Part shown: positions 8,144 through 17,670 of the stretch, in pieces
Layout of the letters: each line of letters opens with the position of its first letter
Position numbering within the stretch: the stretch's first letter is position 1
NCBI GenBank assembly: GCA_015493745.1
Contig: WGCN01000036.1
Coordinates: 1-64,000, forward strand
Direction: 5' to 3'
Source: Calditrichales bacterium
GTDB lineage: Bacteria > Calditrichota > Calditrichia > Calditrichales > J004
DNA: 64,000 nucleotides
Made by a program: the position numbers and the translations under genes
The notes under the pieces: generated by a model
Told to the model about the DNA's origin: nothing
The model's database searches: none
Seen by the model: the letters and a program-made list of their open reading frames with translations, nothing else

Positions 8144-9176
8144 CCAGCGTGCCCGCCGGCGGGATTGGCTTTTAAAGAGCATGCGCGCCCTGATGCGGCC
8201 CCTGCCCGTAAAGAAAAGCTTTGATGGGCCGTTGCTTAAAATCGCCATTCTGGCCCAGGAAAAACTCGGCGACGCCATTTTGCTGACGCCGCTGTTTCGC
8301 GAACTGAAGAAGCTGGCCCCGGAGGTGGAAATCCATGTGGTTTGTCTGGGGCTGAATGCCGGTTTTTTTGAACGTGATGACCATGTGGATCGGGTCTACT
8401 CCGTAAAGACCGATTATCCGGGCTATTTTAAAGCCATCCGGCCTCAATCCTTTGATGTGTTGTTCAATACCAAGGATCATCCCTCCTTTAATTTTTTGCT
8501 GCACACCCGGCTGATACGGGCCCGTTATCGCGTCGGGATACGGCATCCCATGCACGGCGGTTTTTTTAATGTGATGCTGGACTGGCCCTTTCATACCCCC
8601 ATCGTGGAGAAAAACTGCGCCATTCTTTCCTATCTTTTCCCGGAAAGCAAAGTACGCGATTTTCGTCCCTATCTACCGGCCCATAAAAGCCGGGAAGAGA
8701 TATGCCGCGTGGCGGAAACCCTGGGCGAAAAAAAAGGTCTGTTGGTTAACCTGAGTGCCGGGGAAACGGAGCGGGAATGGCCCCTGGAGAAGTGGGCGGA
8801 ACTGCTGGCGAAAATCGACCGGCCGGTCATTGTTCTGGCCATGCCCGACCGCCACGGGGATAAGGAATATCTGGAGAAACATCTGCCCAATGTGATCGGC
8901 GCGCCCCACACCCGGAACATTTATGAAGCGGGTGAACTGATAAAACAGGCGCGGATGATCATCACGCCGGATACTTCCCTGATTCATGTGGCCTCCTGTT
9001 TTAATACGCCGGTGGTAGGTCTCTACCGGGCCGATGTGGAACATCTGCACCGTTTCGGTCCCTATGCCGTGGAGGCGGAGCAGGTGATCTCTCCCTCTTC
9101 ACGGGTGGCCGATATTGCCGTCGGGCAGGTCCGGCAGGCCTGGCAACGCTTAGATCAAAGGCTGGAAGAGCGCTGA
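8112..9176 (+). CDS. Family 9 glycosyltransferase (heptosyltransferase-like)
   Basis: 354 aa. After a strongly basic N-terminal tail (KKERKEKRRNQRARRR) comes the GT9 opening IAILAQEKLGDAILLTPLFREL, shared with ADP-heptose:LPS heptosyltransferases. The C-terminal half carries LLVNLSAGETEREWP and TPDTSLIHVASCFNTPVVGLY, the family's donor-binding region. It overlaps the upstream gene by 32 bases and touches the next by TGATG. The family adds heptose or related sugars to lipopolysaccharide inner core at the cytoplasmic face; the exact donor is inferred. The basic tail may bind the membrane surface. Confidence 0.9.
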   Translation: MKKERKEKRRNQRARRRDWLLKSMRALMRPLPVKKSFDGPLLKIAILAQEKLGDAILLTPLFRELKKLAPEVEIHVVCLGLNAGFFERDDHVDRVYSVKTDYPGYFKAIRPQSFDVLFNTKDHPSFNFLLHTRLIRARYRVGIRHPMHGGFFNVMLDWPFHTPIVEKNCAILSYLFPESKVRDFRPYLPAHKSREEICRVAETLGEKKGLLVNLSAGETEREWPLEKWAELLAKIDRPVIVLAMPDRHGDKEYLEKHLPNVIGAPHTRNIYEAGELIKQARMIITPDTSLIHVASCFNTPVVGLYRADVEHLHRFGPYAVEAEQVISPSSRVADIAVGQVRQAWQRLDQRLEER

Positions 9177-10246
9177 TGCATATTTTATTTTTAAACTCCG
9201 CCCGTCATTGGGGGGGCAATGAAAAATGGAGCCTGATGGCCGCCGCCGCCCTGGCCGGTGAAAACCGCGTAACCGTGGCCTGGCGTGCCCCCGAAATAGG
9301 CGAGCGGATTCCCGGTGCGGTGGGCAGCATGTGCCTGCCCTTTGTCAGCGAGGCGGATATGGTGACCCTGTGGCGTCTTTATCGCTTTGTTAAACGGGAA
9401 AAGGTGCATGTCATCGTCTCCACAAAACGCAAAGATTATGTGACCGGAGCGCTGCTGCATCTGCTGACGGGGGCGGCTCATTTCGTCCGCCTGGGCATTG
9501 TGCGGCCCATCGGAAATAACGCCGTAAACCGCTTTATCTTTAAAAAACACTGTGCCGGTTTTATCGTCAACGCCCCGCAGATAAAGGAGGTGCTTTTGCG
9601 CGGCGGATTTCTTGAGCCGGAGCGCGTACATGTCATCTTTAACGGGCTGGACTTTAAGGAACTGGAGCAGGCGGCCAAAACCCCGGTGGAAAAACCGTTT
9701 CCGGTGATGCTGGCGGCCTCGGGTTTGCTGATCGCCCGCAAGGGGTTCGACATTCTGCTGGCGGGATTTAAGGCCTGGATGGATGAGGGCGGGGAGAAGT
9801 CGGCCGGTTTATGGATTTTGGGTGACGGGCCGGAAGCGGACCGTTTACGGGAACAGGTGCGGGAATACGGGCTGGAGAGGCGGGTCGTTTTTTGCGGCTA
9901 TCAGACCAATCCCTACGCCTATTATGCCGCGGCGGATATTTTTGTGCTGCTTTCCGGGAACGAGGGGATCTCCAATGCTTTGCTGGAAGCCATGTACCTG
10001 AAATGCGCCGTCATTACCACCGCTGCCGGGGGCGCGGAGCAGGTAATTACCAATGGGGAAGAAGGCCTTTTAATCACCAGAGCTCAGCGGTCCTTACATC
10101 AGGCCTTGAAGGAATTGTATGATAGGCCGGCCCTGCGGGATAAATTGGGACAACGGGCCCGGCGGAAGGTGGAAGACATGTTTTCCATGACACGAATGCG
10201 TAACGAATTAACGCGTATTTTCCGGGAGGTCAGTGGTGGCGGTTAA
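9176..10246 (+). CDS. Family 4 glycosyltransferase (GT-B)
   Basis: 356 aa. Opens MHILFLNSARHWGGNEKW, very like the start of the GT4 at 7040, suggesting the two are paralogues. The C-terminal donor site is seen in ASGLLIARKGFDILLAGF and in EGISNALLEAMYLKCAVITT. The ATG overlaps the upstream stop by one base. It alternates with GT9 genes, a pattern typical of lipopolysaccharide core loci. Cytoplasmic; substrate unknown. Confidence 0.9.
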   Translation: MHILFLNSARHWGGNEKWSLMAAAALAGENRVTVAWRAPEIGERIPGAVGSMCLPFVSEADMVTLWRLYRFVKREKVHVIVSTKRKDYVTGALLHLLTGAAHFVRLGIVRPIGNNAVNRFIFKKHCAGFIVNAPQIKEVLLRGGFLEPERVHVIFNGLDFKELEQAAKTPVEKPFPVMLAASGLLIARKGFDILLAGFKAWMDEGGEKSAGLWILGDGPEADRLREQVREYGLERRVVFCGYQTNPYAYYAAADIFVLLSGNEGISNALLEAMYLKCAVITTAAGGAEQVITNGEEGLLITRAQRSLHQALKELYDRPALRDKLGQRARRKVEDMFSMTRMRNELTRIFREVSGGG

Positions 10247-11291
10247 TTTTGAAAAATATCAGGCCATGTTGCGGGCATATTTCCGGGTGCGTTTTTTTAA
10301 AACGGCGCGCGTGGATCAAAAAAAGCTGTTGATCATTCAACTTTCCCCTTTGGGGGATGCCTGCACGCTGATCCCCTTTGTCCGCCAGGCCGTGGAGCAG
10401 GGATATCAGACAGATTTACTGGTAGGGAAGGGGCTGGCGGAGTTGTGGCGCCATTTTACCGGGGTGGAGCGCATATGGGAAGCGCCACATCGGGATTGGG
10501 AAAAGCTGCAGCGCGATCCGGTGGCCACAAAGCTGATGGAGCAGCAATATCATACGGTTATTTCCACCTCCATTCAGCCCCTGGCTGCCTGGTGGGCTTC
10601 CCGGCCTTCCGCTTTAATACGGCTGGGCATGATTGAGAATAACCGCTATTATAAAGGGGCCAGGTCTCTTTATACGGCGGTTTATAACGCTGCGCCGGAG
10701 GAACATGTGACCCGGCGTTTTCAGCAGCTTTTTAAGATGGCCGGAATTAAAACGGAACTTCCCGGAGACGACCCGGCGGTTTCCGGGAAGGGGTATGTGC
10801 TGTTACATCCCGGGGCCAAATGGAAACCCCGTCGCTGGCCCGCGGAACGTTTTTTGCAACTGGCGGAATATCTGGAAACACAGGACTTTGAGGTACGCAT
10901 GCTCATTCATGAGTCGGAGAAAGATATTCTGGATTTTTTCACCCGGGCCCTGGCGGAGAGAAAAGGAACGTCAATATTGCTTACACGGAGTATCGGTGAT
11001 TTGATCCGGGCCATGGAGCATGCCGCCTTTTTTGTCGGTAATGATTCCGGCCCCATGCATCTGGCGGCCCTGATGCGCAAGCCCTCGATTATTTTATGGG
11101 GGCCGGGTAATTTCGAACGTATTCGCCCCATGGGTTCAGGCATGCGGGTGATCCTTCATGAAATTGATTGCCGTCCATGCCGTCAGTATGATAACCGCGA
11201 TGTGTGTGAACGCGGAATTAATGAATGTTTGTTGTCAATTTCTGTCGGGGAAGTGATTAAGGCCTTGAACGCTTTGACCGCGGACCGGTAG
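10233..11291 (+). CDS. Family 9 glycosyltransferase (heptosyltransferase-like)
   Basis: 352 aa. GT9 hallmarks are LLIIQLSPLGDACTLIPFV at the N-terminus, LLHPGAKWKPRRWP in the middle and FVGNDSGPMHLAAL near residue 270. A Cys-rich stretch CRPCRQYDNRDVC sits where many GT9 enzymes carry a conserved C..C insertion. Two adjacent GTG codons (10233 and 10236) can start it; GGGAGG at 10224-10229 is better spaced for 10236. It overlaps the upstream gene by 14 bases. A second GT9 in the locus fits stepwise assembly of a heptose-containing core. Confidence 0.9.
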   Translation: MVAVNFEKYQAMLRAYFRVRFFKTARVDQKKLLIIQLSPLGDACTLIPFVRQAVEQGYQTDLLVGKGLAELWRHFTGVERIWEAPHRDWEKLQRDPVATKLMEQQYHTVISTSIQPLAAWWASRPSALIRLGMIENNRYYKGARSLYTAVYNAAPEEHVTRRFQQLFKMAGIKTELPGDDPAVSGKGYVLLHPGAKWKPRRWPAERFLQLAEYLETQDFEVRMLIHESEKDILDFFTRALAERKGTSILLTRSIGDLIRAMEHAAFFVGNDSGPMHLAALMRKPSIILWGPGNFERIRPMGSGMRVILHEIDCRPCRQYDNRDVCERGINECLLSISVGEVIKALNALTADR

Positions 11292-11348
11292 AATAGGTTT
11301 ATAGCGACAGATTCCGGAAAGACGAAAATTAAAACGCAGGAAAGTATC

Positions 11349-12491
11349 ATAAAAAAGATATATATATTTTCGGAAGATTTCCCGCCCTATAGCGGCGGTA
11401 TTGCCCAGTGGGCTTTGGGGATGGCGCAAAGCCTGGCCGAAGCGGGGCACCGGGTGAGCGTGTTTACCCGGCGGCGGGCCGATTTTCCCGTCCGGGCCAC
11501 GGGCCGGCCGTTTGAGGTCTGTTTTATCGAAGGGCAGAACTGGAAACAGGGGCGCAGTTACTATTGCCGTCAATCCCTGAAGAACCGCTTAAGAAGCGAG
11601 GTGCCGGATATCGTGATCGCCACCACCTGGAATGTGGCCCGCGGCTTGAAGCACCTGTGCCGCCGGCATGGGGTAAAGCTGGTGACGGTCATCCACGGCC
11701 TGGAGGTGACGCGCAAGATGCCGTTGATAAAAAGACGGTGGCTGCAAAGTACGCTGTTGGGCAGCCATAAGGTCATTGCCGTCAGCAGATTCACCCGGGA
11801 GGCAGCTGTCAGTCGCTATAACCTGCCTGAAGAACATTGCCGGGTTTTGCCCAACGGAGTTGATGCCGTCCGTTTTCAGCCGGGAATGGATATATCCCCG
11901 CTGAAAGAGCGTTATGGATTGGCGCAGGACGAAAAAGTGATCCTGACCCTGGCCCGGGTCATCCGCCGCAAGGGGCATGATTATGTGATCCGTGCCCTGG
12001 AGCCGCTGGTTAAAAAATATGCCCCTCTGCGCTATATCATCTGTGGCCCGGGCGATGAAGCCTTTATAAACGAACTCAGGGAGCTTGCCCGGAAACTTAA
12101 GCTGGAGCAGCATGTTACCTTTTCCGGCTATGTGGACAGCGCCGAGTTGCCGGTGTTCTACAATCTGGCCGATGTTTATATCATGCCCAGCCGGGAAATC
12201 GCCGGAGATACGGAAGGTTTCGGTATCACTTATCTGGAGGCCAACGCTTGCGAAAAGCCGGTAATCGGCGGCGCCTCGGGCGGGGTGGTGGACGCCATTG
12301 TGGACGGGGAAACCGGCTATCTGGTGCCGCCAACGGATGTGAAGGCGATTGAGGAACGGCTGGATATCCTTTTGGGTGATAAAGCCCGGGCCCGCAACAT
12401 GGGAAGAGCCGGGCGGGAAAGGATATTGAATGAATATACCTGGCAAGCCCTGGCCGGCCGCCTGATGAAAATTATTGATGAGAAGGAATGA
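11349..12491 (+). CDS. Family 4 glycosyltransferase with apparent ATA start
   Basis: About 380 aa if read from 11349. The ORF track starts at TTG 11415, but that removes the conserved GT4 N-terminus: the in-frame upstream codons read KKIYIFSEDFPPYSGGIAQW, a standard opening for this family. Between the previous stop (11291) and 11415 there is no ATG, GTG or TTG in frame. The best-placed initiator is ATA 11349, 7 bases after AGGA (11338-11341), with ATC 11346 next. Either a rare AUA/AUC start is used or the base call/allele has lost an ATG. The rest is a normal GT4: LARVIRRKGHDYVI and EGFGITYLEANACEKPVIGG. Its stop overlaps the next ATG. Confidence 0.85.
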   Translation: MKKIYIFSEDFPPYSGGIAQWALGMAQSLAEAGHRVSVFTRRRADFPVRATGRPFEVCFIEGQNWKQGRSYYCRQSLKNRLRSEVPDIVIATTWNVARGLKHLCRRHGVKLVTVIHGLEVTRKMPLIKRRWLQSTLLGSHKVIAVSRFTREAAVSRYNLPEEHCRVLPNGVDAVRFQPGMDISPLKERYGLAQDEKVILTLARVIRRKGHDYVIRALEPLVKKYAPLRYIICGPGDEAFINELRELARKLKLEQHVTFSGYVDSAELPVFYNLADVYIMPSREIAGDTEGFGITYLEANACEKPVIGGASGGVVDAIVDGETGYLVPPTDVKAIEERLDILLGDKARARNMGRAGRERILNEYTWQALAGRLMKIIDEKE

Positions 12492-13627
12492 TGGGAATAT
12501 TTAAGAAGAAGATTAAGGTTCGCGGTTTTGATGAGGCGCGGTCACTGCAGAAAATCGACCGGAAGAGCTATATCATCCACCACTATTGTCCGCACACCTT
12601 TAACGCGGGGGATCATTTCGTCATACGCTCTATCAGGCAGCATCTGACCCGTTTTTTACCCGGAGCCACTTTCATTCCCAAGCCCTGCGCTTTTAACCGG
12701 GGGTGGGGAAAGCCGGTGAGGCTGACAGGGGAAAATGTCAATTTCAGCAACCGCTATGCCGATGCCGTTATTGTCGGTGGTTCGGATCAGTACAACAACT
12801 GGTCGCTGAGAATTCTGCCGGATGAGATCAGCAAGTTGCAACCGCCGCTCTATTTTATCGGTCTGGGGGTTTCTTCAAAAAACATAGACGCGCCGCCACA
12901 TATTGAAAAAAAAGAATATTATGAGCATATACGGCTGGCAAATGAGGCAACCCGTCTCTCATCGGTACGTGATAACTACACCCGGGATTTCCTGATAAAG
13001 CTGGGATATGAAAAGGCCGTGGTTACCGGCTGTCCGGCGATGTATCTGTTTGATGCACCCTTTGCACTGAATGAAAGCGACGATGTGGCCATAACTTTTC
13101 CTTTTCCGGTTGTTCGCCGAAACAACCGGGCAGAGTTTGACCGGCTGTTGGAAACGGTACGCCTGATAGTCCGGCTGGTAAGGGCAAGGGGACTCAACCC
13201 CATCATCAGTTGTCATGATGACCGGGATGTTCCTTTGGCCCAAAACTATTTTCCCGAAGAGCGTATTTTCTTTTCCAACTATGTTGATGACTTTTTTTCC
13301 TTTTACCAACAGGTTAAGCTGGTAATCGGTTCGCGTTTGCATGCCTCCATTCTGGCCGCGGGCATGGGAAAGCCGTTTATAAATATAAATCTGGACGCCC
13401 GGGGCAAGGGATTCTCCGATACTTTTGGCTTATCGGATTGGAATCTGGATATTAACGATCCACGGTTGGAAAGGCATTTGCAAGACAGAATGGAACGCCT
13501 GTTGGGAGGCGATTTGTCTCCCCTGCAGGCCTTTTATGAAACAAAGAACGGATATCGCCGGATTTTTCTGAAATTTATGCAAGACGTTAGCCAGGATATT
13601 GCCGGTCGTCTTCCGGGAAAAGGGTAG
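12488..13627 (+). CDS. Polysaccharide pyruvyl transferase family protein
   Basis: 379 aa, overlapping the upstream stop (ATGATG). Features of the PS_pyruv_trans (CsaB/WcaK-like) family are the N-terminal NAGDHFVIRSI (glycine-rich start), VIVGGSDQYNNW, the middle SVRDNYTRDFLIKLG, and the C-terminal IGSRLHASILAAGMGKPFI with its conserved Arg-His. The family transfers pyruvate from phosphoenolpyruvate as a ketal onto a sugar; several members are only glycosyltransferase-like, so the reaction is inferred. Embedded in the core-type operon, it may decorate the same glycan with an acidic group. Confidence 0.85.
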   Translation: MMGIFKKKIKVRGFDEARSLQKIDRKSYIIHHYCPHTFNAGDHFVIRSIRQHLTRFLPGATFIPKPCAFNRGWGKPVRLTGENVNFSNRYADAVIVGGSDQYNNWSLRILPDEISKLQPPLYFIGLGVSSKNIDAPPHIEKKEYYEHIRLANEATRLSSVRDNYTRDFLIKLGYEKAVVTGCPAMYLFDAPFALNESDDVAITFPFPVVRRNNRAEFDRLLETVRLIVRLVRARGLNPIISCHDDRDVPLAQNYFPEERIFFSNYVDDFFSFYQQVKLVIGSRLHASILAAGMGKPFININLDARGKGFSDTFGLSDWNLDINDPRLERHLQDRMERLLGGDLSPLQAFYETKNGYRRIFLKFMQDVSQDIAGRLPGKG

Positions 13628-13628
13628 G

Positions 13629-14795
13629 ATGATGCGTATTGCCTATCTGAATAAAGTCAAGATGGATGAAGCTCTTCCGGCCGTCAATTTTACCTTTTTT
13701 AACGCGCTGGGGCTGGCTCAGGCCGGGGCGGAAACCCACCTTTTTGTTCAGGCGAACCACCCGGACTTTAGTTGCGGGGATGTGCAGAGCTTGTTTGGCA
13801 TGGATTCACCGCCGCTATTGAACTGGCATATTTTACCGGTACAAAAAAAATGGGGGATACGTTCCAATCAGTGGTTTTACCGTGATGTTATTAAACACCT
13901 GCGGCGCATGCACAATACAACGCCCCTGGATGCGGTTATCTCGCGCGATCCGGGCGCCTTACCCTATTTGGCGCGTCTCCGCTCCCGGCTGGGCATCCCC
14001 GTATTTTATCAGCCGCATAATTTTTATGTCGATCTTTCCCTGCGTCCCGATTTAAATCCCAGGAATGCCCGGAAGTATCATCTACTGGAAAAAAGGTATA
14101 TCGGACGATTGTCAGGCCTGCTTTGTCTGCAGGAGTCGCAGGCTGAACTGTATCGCCGTTACTTTCCCACGTTGCCTGTTATGGCCAGTCCGCCGGGGTT
14201 TGTACGCTTTGAGGATTACGATCCCGGCCGGTTCCGCCGGCGCTTGTTGGGCTATAGCGGGAGCCTGCAACTGAAAAAAGGGGTTAAGGTGCTGATCGAT
14301 GCCCTGGATATCCTCCAAAATGACGGCGGCGACTACCAGGTGATACTCATCGGTGGACGCAATCAGACAGAGATAAAGGAAATAGAGAGCTATATAATCG
14401 CAAAGGGTCTGGAGAGCAGGGTGGAAATAACCGGATGGATATCGTTTAAGGAGGTTAACACACTTTTAAAAAAAATAAGCGTGGGGGTAATGCCTTTGAC
14501 GGATATCTTTTATAACCGCTATCTTACGGCGCCCAATAAACTTTTTGACTATCTCTCGCATACGACGCCGGTTATTGGTTCCGATCTTCCCTCTATTCGG
14601 GATTTTATAAAAAACGGCCATGAAGGAATACTGGTGGAAGCGGAAAACGGCAAGGCCCTGGCCGCGGCCATTACTGAAATATTTGCCGATGAGATGAAAT
14701 ATAAGCAATTTGTTGATGCCTGCCGGCAAACGGGAGAGAAGTATCTGTGGAAAGAGCGCGGGCGGGCTATGCTGAACCTTATACGTGAAAGTTGA
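13629..14795 (+). CDS. Family 4 glycosyltransferase (GT-B)
   Basis: About 388 aa from ATG 13629 (or 13632); the ORF track's 13599 start adds residues encoded by the end of the upstream gene. N-terminus MMRIAYLNKVKM; donor-site elements LGYSGSLQLKKGVKVLIDAL and NRYLTAPNKLFDYLSHTTPVIGS, where the usual EG..E motif is replaced by a PNKLFDYL type seen in the WfgS/WbuB-like branch of GT4. Last glycosyltransferase before the exporter. Substrate unknown. Confidence 0.86.
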   Translation: MMRIAYLNKVKMDEALPAVNFTFFNALGLAQAGAETHLFVQANHPDFSCGDVQSLFGMDSPPLLNWHILPVQKKWGIRSNQWFYRDVIKHLRRMHNTTPLDAVISRDPGALPYLARLRSRLGIPVFYQPHNFYVDLSLRPDLNPRNARKYHLLEKRYIGRLSGLLCLQESQAELYRRYFPTLPVMASPPGFVRFEDYDPGRFRRRLLGYSGSLQLKKGVKVLIDALDILQNDGGDYQVILIGGRNQTEIKEIESYIIAKGLESRVEITGWISFKEVNTLLKKISVGVMPLTDIFYNRYLTAPNKLFDYLSHTTPVIGSDLPSIRDFIKNGHEGILVEAENGKALAAAITEIFADEMKYKQFVDACRQTGEKYLWKERGRAMLNLIRES

Positions 14796-14803
14796 ATTTA
14801 GAG

Positions 14804-16669
14804 ATGAAATTCTATTTAAGAGTCCTGCAATTTTTAAAGCCGCACTGGAGATTGATCTCCCTTTCCATTCTGTTGACTTTTTTCTATATCATCTTTAACA
14901 GCGCCTCCCTGTGGATTTCCGTGGATTTCATTCGTGAACTGTTTGAACCTCAGGGCATACAGATGGAAAGCCAACCGGAGCAGAATAACCGTTCCGGAAC
15001 CGAGGGGCTTGAAAACCTGCTGGATGGGAAGAATTCTTTTTACAAAGAGATAAACCTCTTCATTAAGAAACTGATTGTACGGGATGATAAGTATGATACG
15101 CTAAAAATGGTGTGTCTGCTGATTCTGGTTACCTTTTTGATGAAAAACATCATTGCCTATTTCAGAAGACTCCTTTTGAATTTTATCGAGCTTAAAATAA
15201 TCGTCGATTTACGCAATGCCCTGAACCGGGCCTTTCTGCACCTGCCGCTTTCATATTTTGAAAAGCATGATTCCGGGGAAGCCACCTCTATTTTGTTTAA
15301 TGACGGCAAGGCCATGAAGGATATGCTGAACAACAGTTTCGGGCGTATGATGCTTGCCCCAATGCAGATCGTGACCAATCTGGTCATTCTGGTGATGATC
15401 AGTTGGAAGCTTTCCCTGATTACGCTGACGGTCGTGCCGCTTATTGCACTGGTGATCGTCAATATCGGTAAGGTGATCCGTCGTCGCAGCCGCCGGGTGT
15501 TTAAACAGATAGCCCAGGTGCTGTCCGTTTTTCAGGAATCGGTAAACGCCATACGCATCGTCAAGGCTTTTACCAATGAAGAGAAAGAGATCGATAAGTT
15601 TGAGAAGGCCAATTACAAGTTTTTTCGCATAAATTTCCGGGCCAACCGCATAGGATATCTCACTTCGCCGCTAAACGAGTCCCTGGTGGTCATCGTCCTG
15701 ATAGCCCTGTTATGGTACGGAGGGGGCATGGTGTACGAAGGAGAGCTGATGGCCGATGATTTCATGCGCTATCTGATCTTTCTGGTTACCCTGTTTCAAC
15801 CTTTAAAGGATGTTTCTCAGATGAACAGTGTCATCCAGGTGGGGATGGCGGCCGCGGAGCGTGTCTTTGGGGCCTTGGATGCCGTTCCCGAAGTCTATGA
15901 AAAGCCGGGAGCGCTGGAAATCCGGGGATTTAAAAAGAATATCGTCTACAATCATGTCTGGTTTCGCTATAATGAAGAGGAAACCTATGCGCTAAAGGAT
16001 ATCAATCTGACCATTGAAAAAGGGCAGTCGGTTGCTTTTGTCGGCCATAGTGGTGCCGGCAAGTCAACGTTGGTCGACATGATCCCACGCTTTTATGATA
16101 CGACACGGGGCACCGTTTCCATCGACGGTATCAATGTTCAGGATATAGCCCTAAAGTCTTTAAGACAGCAGATTGGTATTGTAACCCAGGAATCTATTTT
16201 GTTTAACGATACCATCCGGGCCAATATCGGTTATGACAAGCCGGATGCCAGTGATGAGGAGATCATTGAAGCCGCTAAGATCGCCAATGCCTGGGAGTTC
16301 ATCCGTCGCATGGATCAGGGATTGGATACCATCGTTGGAGAACGGGGCAACAAGCTTTCAGGCGGACAAAAGCAGCGTCTTTCCATTGCCCGGGCGGTAT
16401 TAAAAAATCCTCCCATTCTTATTCTTGATGAGGCGACATCGGCCCTGGATACCGAATCGGAACGCCTGGTTCAAAAGGCCATTACCCGCCTGATGAAAAA
16501 ACGGACCGTTTTGGTCATCGCTCATCGTCTCTCCACCATAACCAATGTGGACAAAATTGTTGTGATGCGGCAGGGGGAGATTGTGGAAACCGGTACACAC
16601 AAGGAATTGCTGGAAAAATCCGGCATATACCGTTCGCTGACACAGTCGCAGTTTATCGAAACGGCTTAA
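14804..16669 (+). CDS. MsbA-like lipid/glycolipid ABC exporter
   Basis: About 621 aa from ATG 14804; the TTG at 14792 overlaps the previous stop and is less likely. A fused membrane domain (about residues 1-340, six predicted helices) is followed by an ATPase with Walker A GHSGAGKST, signature LSGGQKQR and Walker B ILILDEATSALD plus the switch His in IAHRLST. A polar insert of about 60 residues after the first helix (rich in Gln, Asn and Glu) enlarges the first periplasmic loop. As a homodimer it would flip lipid A-core or another lipid-linked glycan across the inner membrane. Its position behind the glycosyltransferase operon supports that cargo. Confidence 0.92.
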   Translation: MKFYLRVLQFLKPHWRLISLSILLTFFYIIFNSASLWISVDFIRELFEPQGIQMESQPEQNNRSGTEGLENLLDGKNSFYKEINLFIKKLIVRDDKYDTLKMVCLLILVTFLMKNIIAYFRRLLLNFIELKIIVDLRNALNRAFLHLPLSYFEKHDSGEATSILFNDGKAMKDMLNNSFGRMMLAPMQIVTNLVILVMISWKLSLITLTVVPLIALVIVNIGKVIRRRSRRVFKQIAQVLSVFQESVNAIRIVKAFTNEEKEIDKFEKANYKFFRINFRANRIGYLTSPLNESLVVIVLIALLWYGGGMVYEGELMADDFMRYLIFLVTLFQPLKDVSQMNSVIQVGMAAAERVFGALDAVPEVYEKPGALEIRGFKKNIVYNHVWFRYNEEETYALKDINLTIEKGQSVAFVGHSGAGKSTLVDMIPRFYDTTRGTVSIDGINVQDIALKSLRQQIGIVTQESILFNDTIRANIGYDKPDASDEEIIEAAKIANAWEFIRRMDQGLDTIVGERGNKLSGGQKQRLSIARAVLKNPPILILDEATSALDTESERLVQKAITRLMKKRTVLVIAHRLSTITNVDKIVVMRQGEIVETGTHKELLEKSGIYRSLTQSQFIETA

Positions 16670-16687
16670 ATTAAGCGGGAGATTGAA

Positions 16688-17506
16688 ATGAAAACAGTTG
16701 TATTGTTGCTGGGGGTAATGGCCGTTTCTCTTTTCGGCCAGGACAGCACGGCCCATGGGCGATACTTTACACCGGATGCCCTGCCGTTTCAAGACGGCGA
16801 GAAGCTCACCTTTCGCCTGCGTTATGGTTTTATCACCGCCGGTAAGGCCGTAATGGAGGTGCATAAAACGGTGATCCGGGATTCCGTCCCCGTCTACCGG
16901 TTTAAGACCTCGGCCAGAAGCGCCAGCGGCTTCGACTGGATTTACAAGGTGCGTGATGAAGTGAACTCCTATGTCATTCCCGGAAAGTTTTATCCCGTCC
17001 GCTTTGAGAAGAAACTGCGGGAAGGGAACTACAAGGCCGACCTTTTTACCGATTATTTTCCCGGGGATTCCCTGGCCCGGGTTGAAGAAATACGCTATCA
17101 TAACAATATGCGCGTGCGCAGCCGCAAGGTCTATGATGTGAAGGTGCCCCCGTTTGCTCAGGATGTCCTGTCGTCATTTTATTATGTGCGCCTGTTACCC
17201 CTGGAACCGGGAAAACCGCAATATCTGATCAATCATGAAAAGAAAAAAGTCTATGACCTGAAAGTTGAGATTTACAGGCGGGAGACCATCGAGGTGGAAG
17301 CGGGCACCTTTCGCTGTGTGGTCATCGAGCCGAAAATAAAAGGCGAGGGGCTGTTCCAGAAAAAGGGCAATCTAAAAATTTGGCTGACCGATGACAGTTT
17401 GCGTATACCCGTGCAAATGACCAGTGAAATACTTGTGGGGCATATTACAGCGGAACTGATAAAGATCGAGGGTGTGACAGGAACCATTCCGGCGCGTGTC
17501 AAATAA
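16688..17506 (+). CDS. DUF3108 secreted protein
   Basis: 272 aa with a cleavable-looking signal peptide (MKTVVLLLGVMAVSLFGQ), preceded by GGGAGA at good spacing. The mature part begins with the DUF3108 pattern FQDGEKLTFRLRYGFITAGKA and ends with a beta-rich stretch GTFRCVVIEPKIKGEGLFQKKG and WLTDDSLRIPVQM. DUF3108 proteins are periplasmic or outer-membrane associated and recur in envelope-biogenesis neighbourhoods of Gram-negative bacteria; no activity is established. Here it directly follows the MsbA-like exporter, so a link to glycolipid transport or envelope assembly is plausible but inferred. Confidence 0.85.
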   Translation: MKTVVLLLGVMAVSLFGQDSTAHGRYFTPDALPFQDGEKLTFRLRYGFITAGKAVMEVHKTVIRDSVPVYRFKTSARSASGFDWIYKVRDEVNSYVIPGKFYPVRFEKKLREGNYKADLFTDYFPGDSLARVEEIRYHNNMRVRSRKVYDVKVPPFAQDVLSSFYYVRLLPLEPGKPQYLINHEKKKVYDLKVEIYRRETIEVEAGTFRCVVIEPKIKGEGLFQKKGNLKIWLTDDSLRIPVQMTSEILVGHITAELIKIEGVTGTIPARVK

Positions 17507-17670
17507 ACCTGTTGTGTGAAAAATATCGGTCTAATCGTCAGGCTTTTTTTTAGAACAAAAATATGTTATTGTCGTAAATATTTAAAAAACAACAGGATGT
17601 AAAAAATATAGGTGGTTTTGGCACGGATATTGTACATCTATTGTCAAAAAGTTTAACACGAGATAAGACA

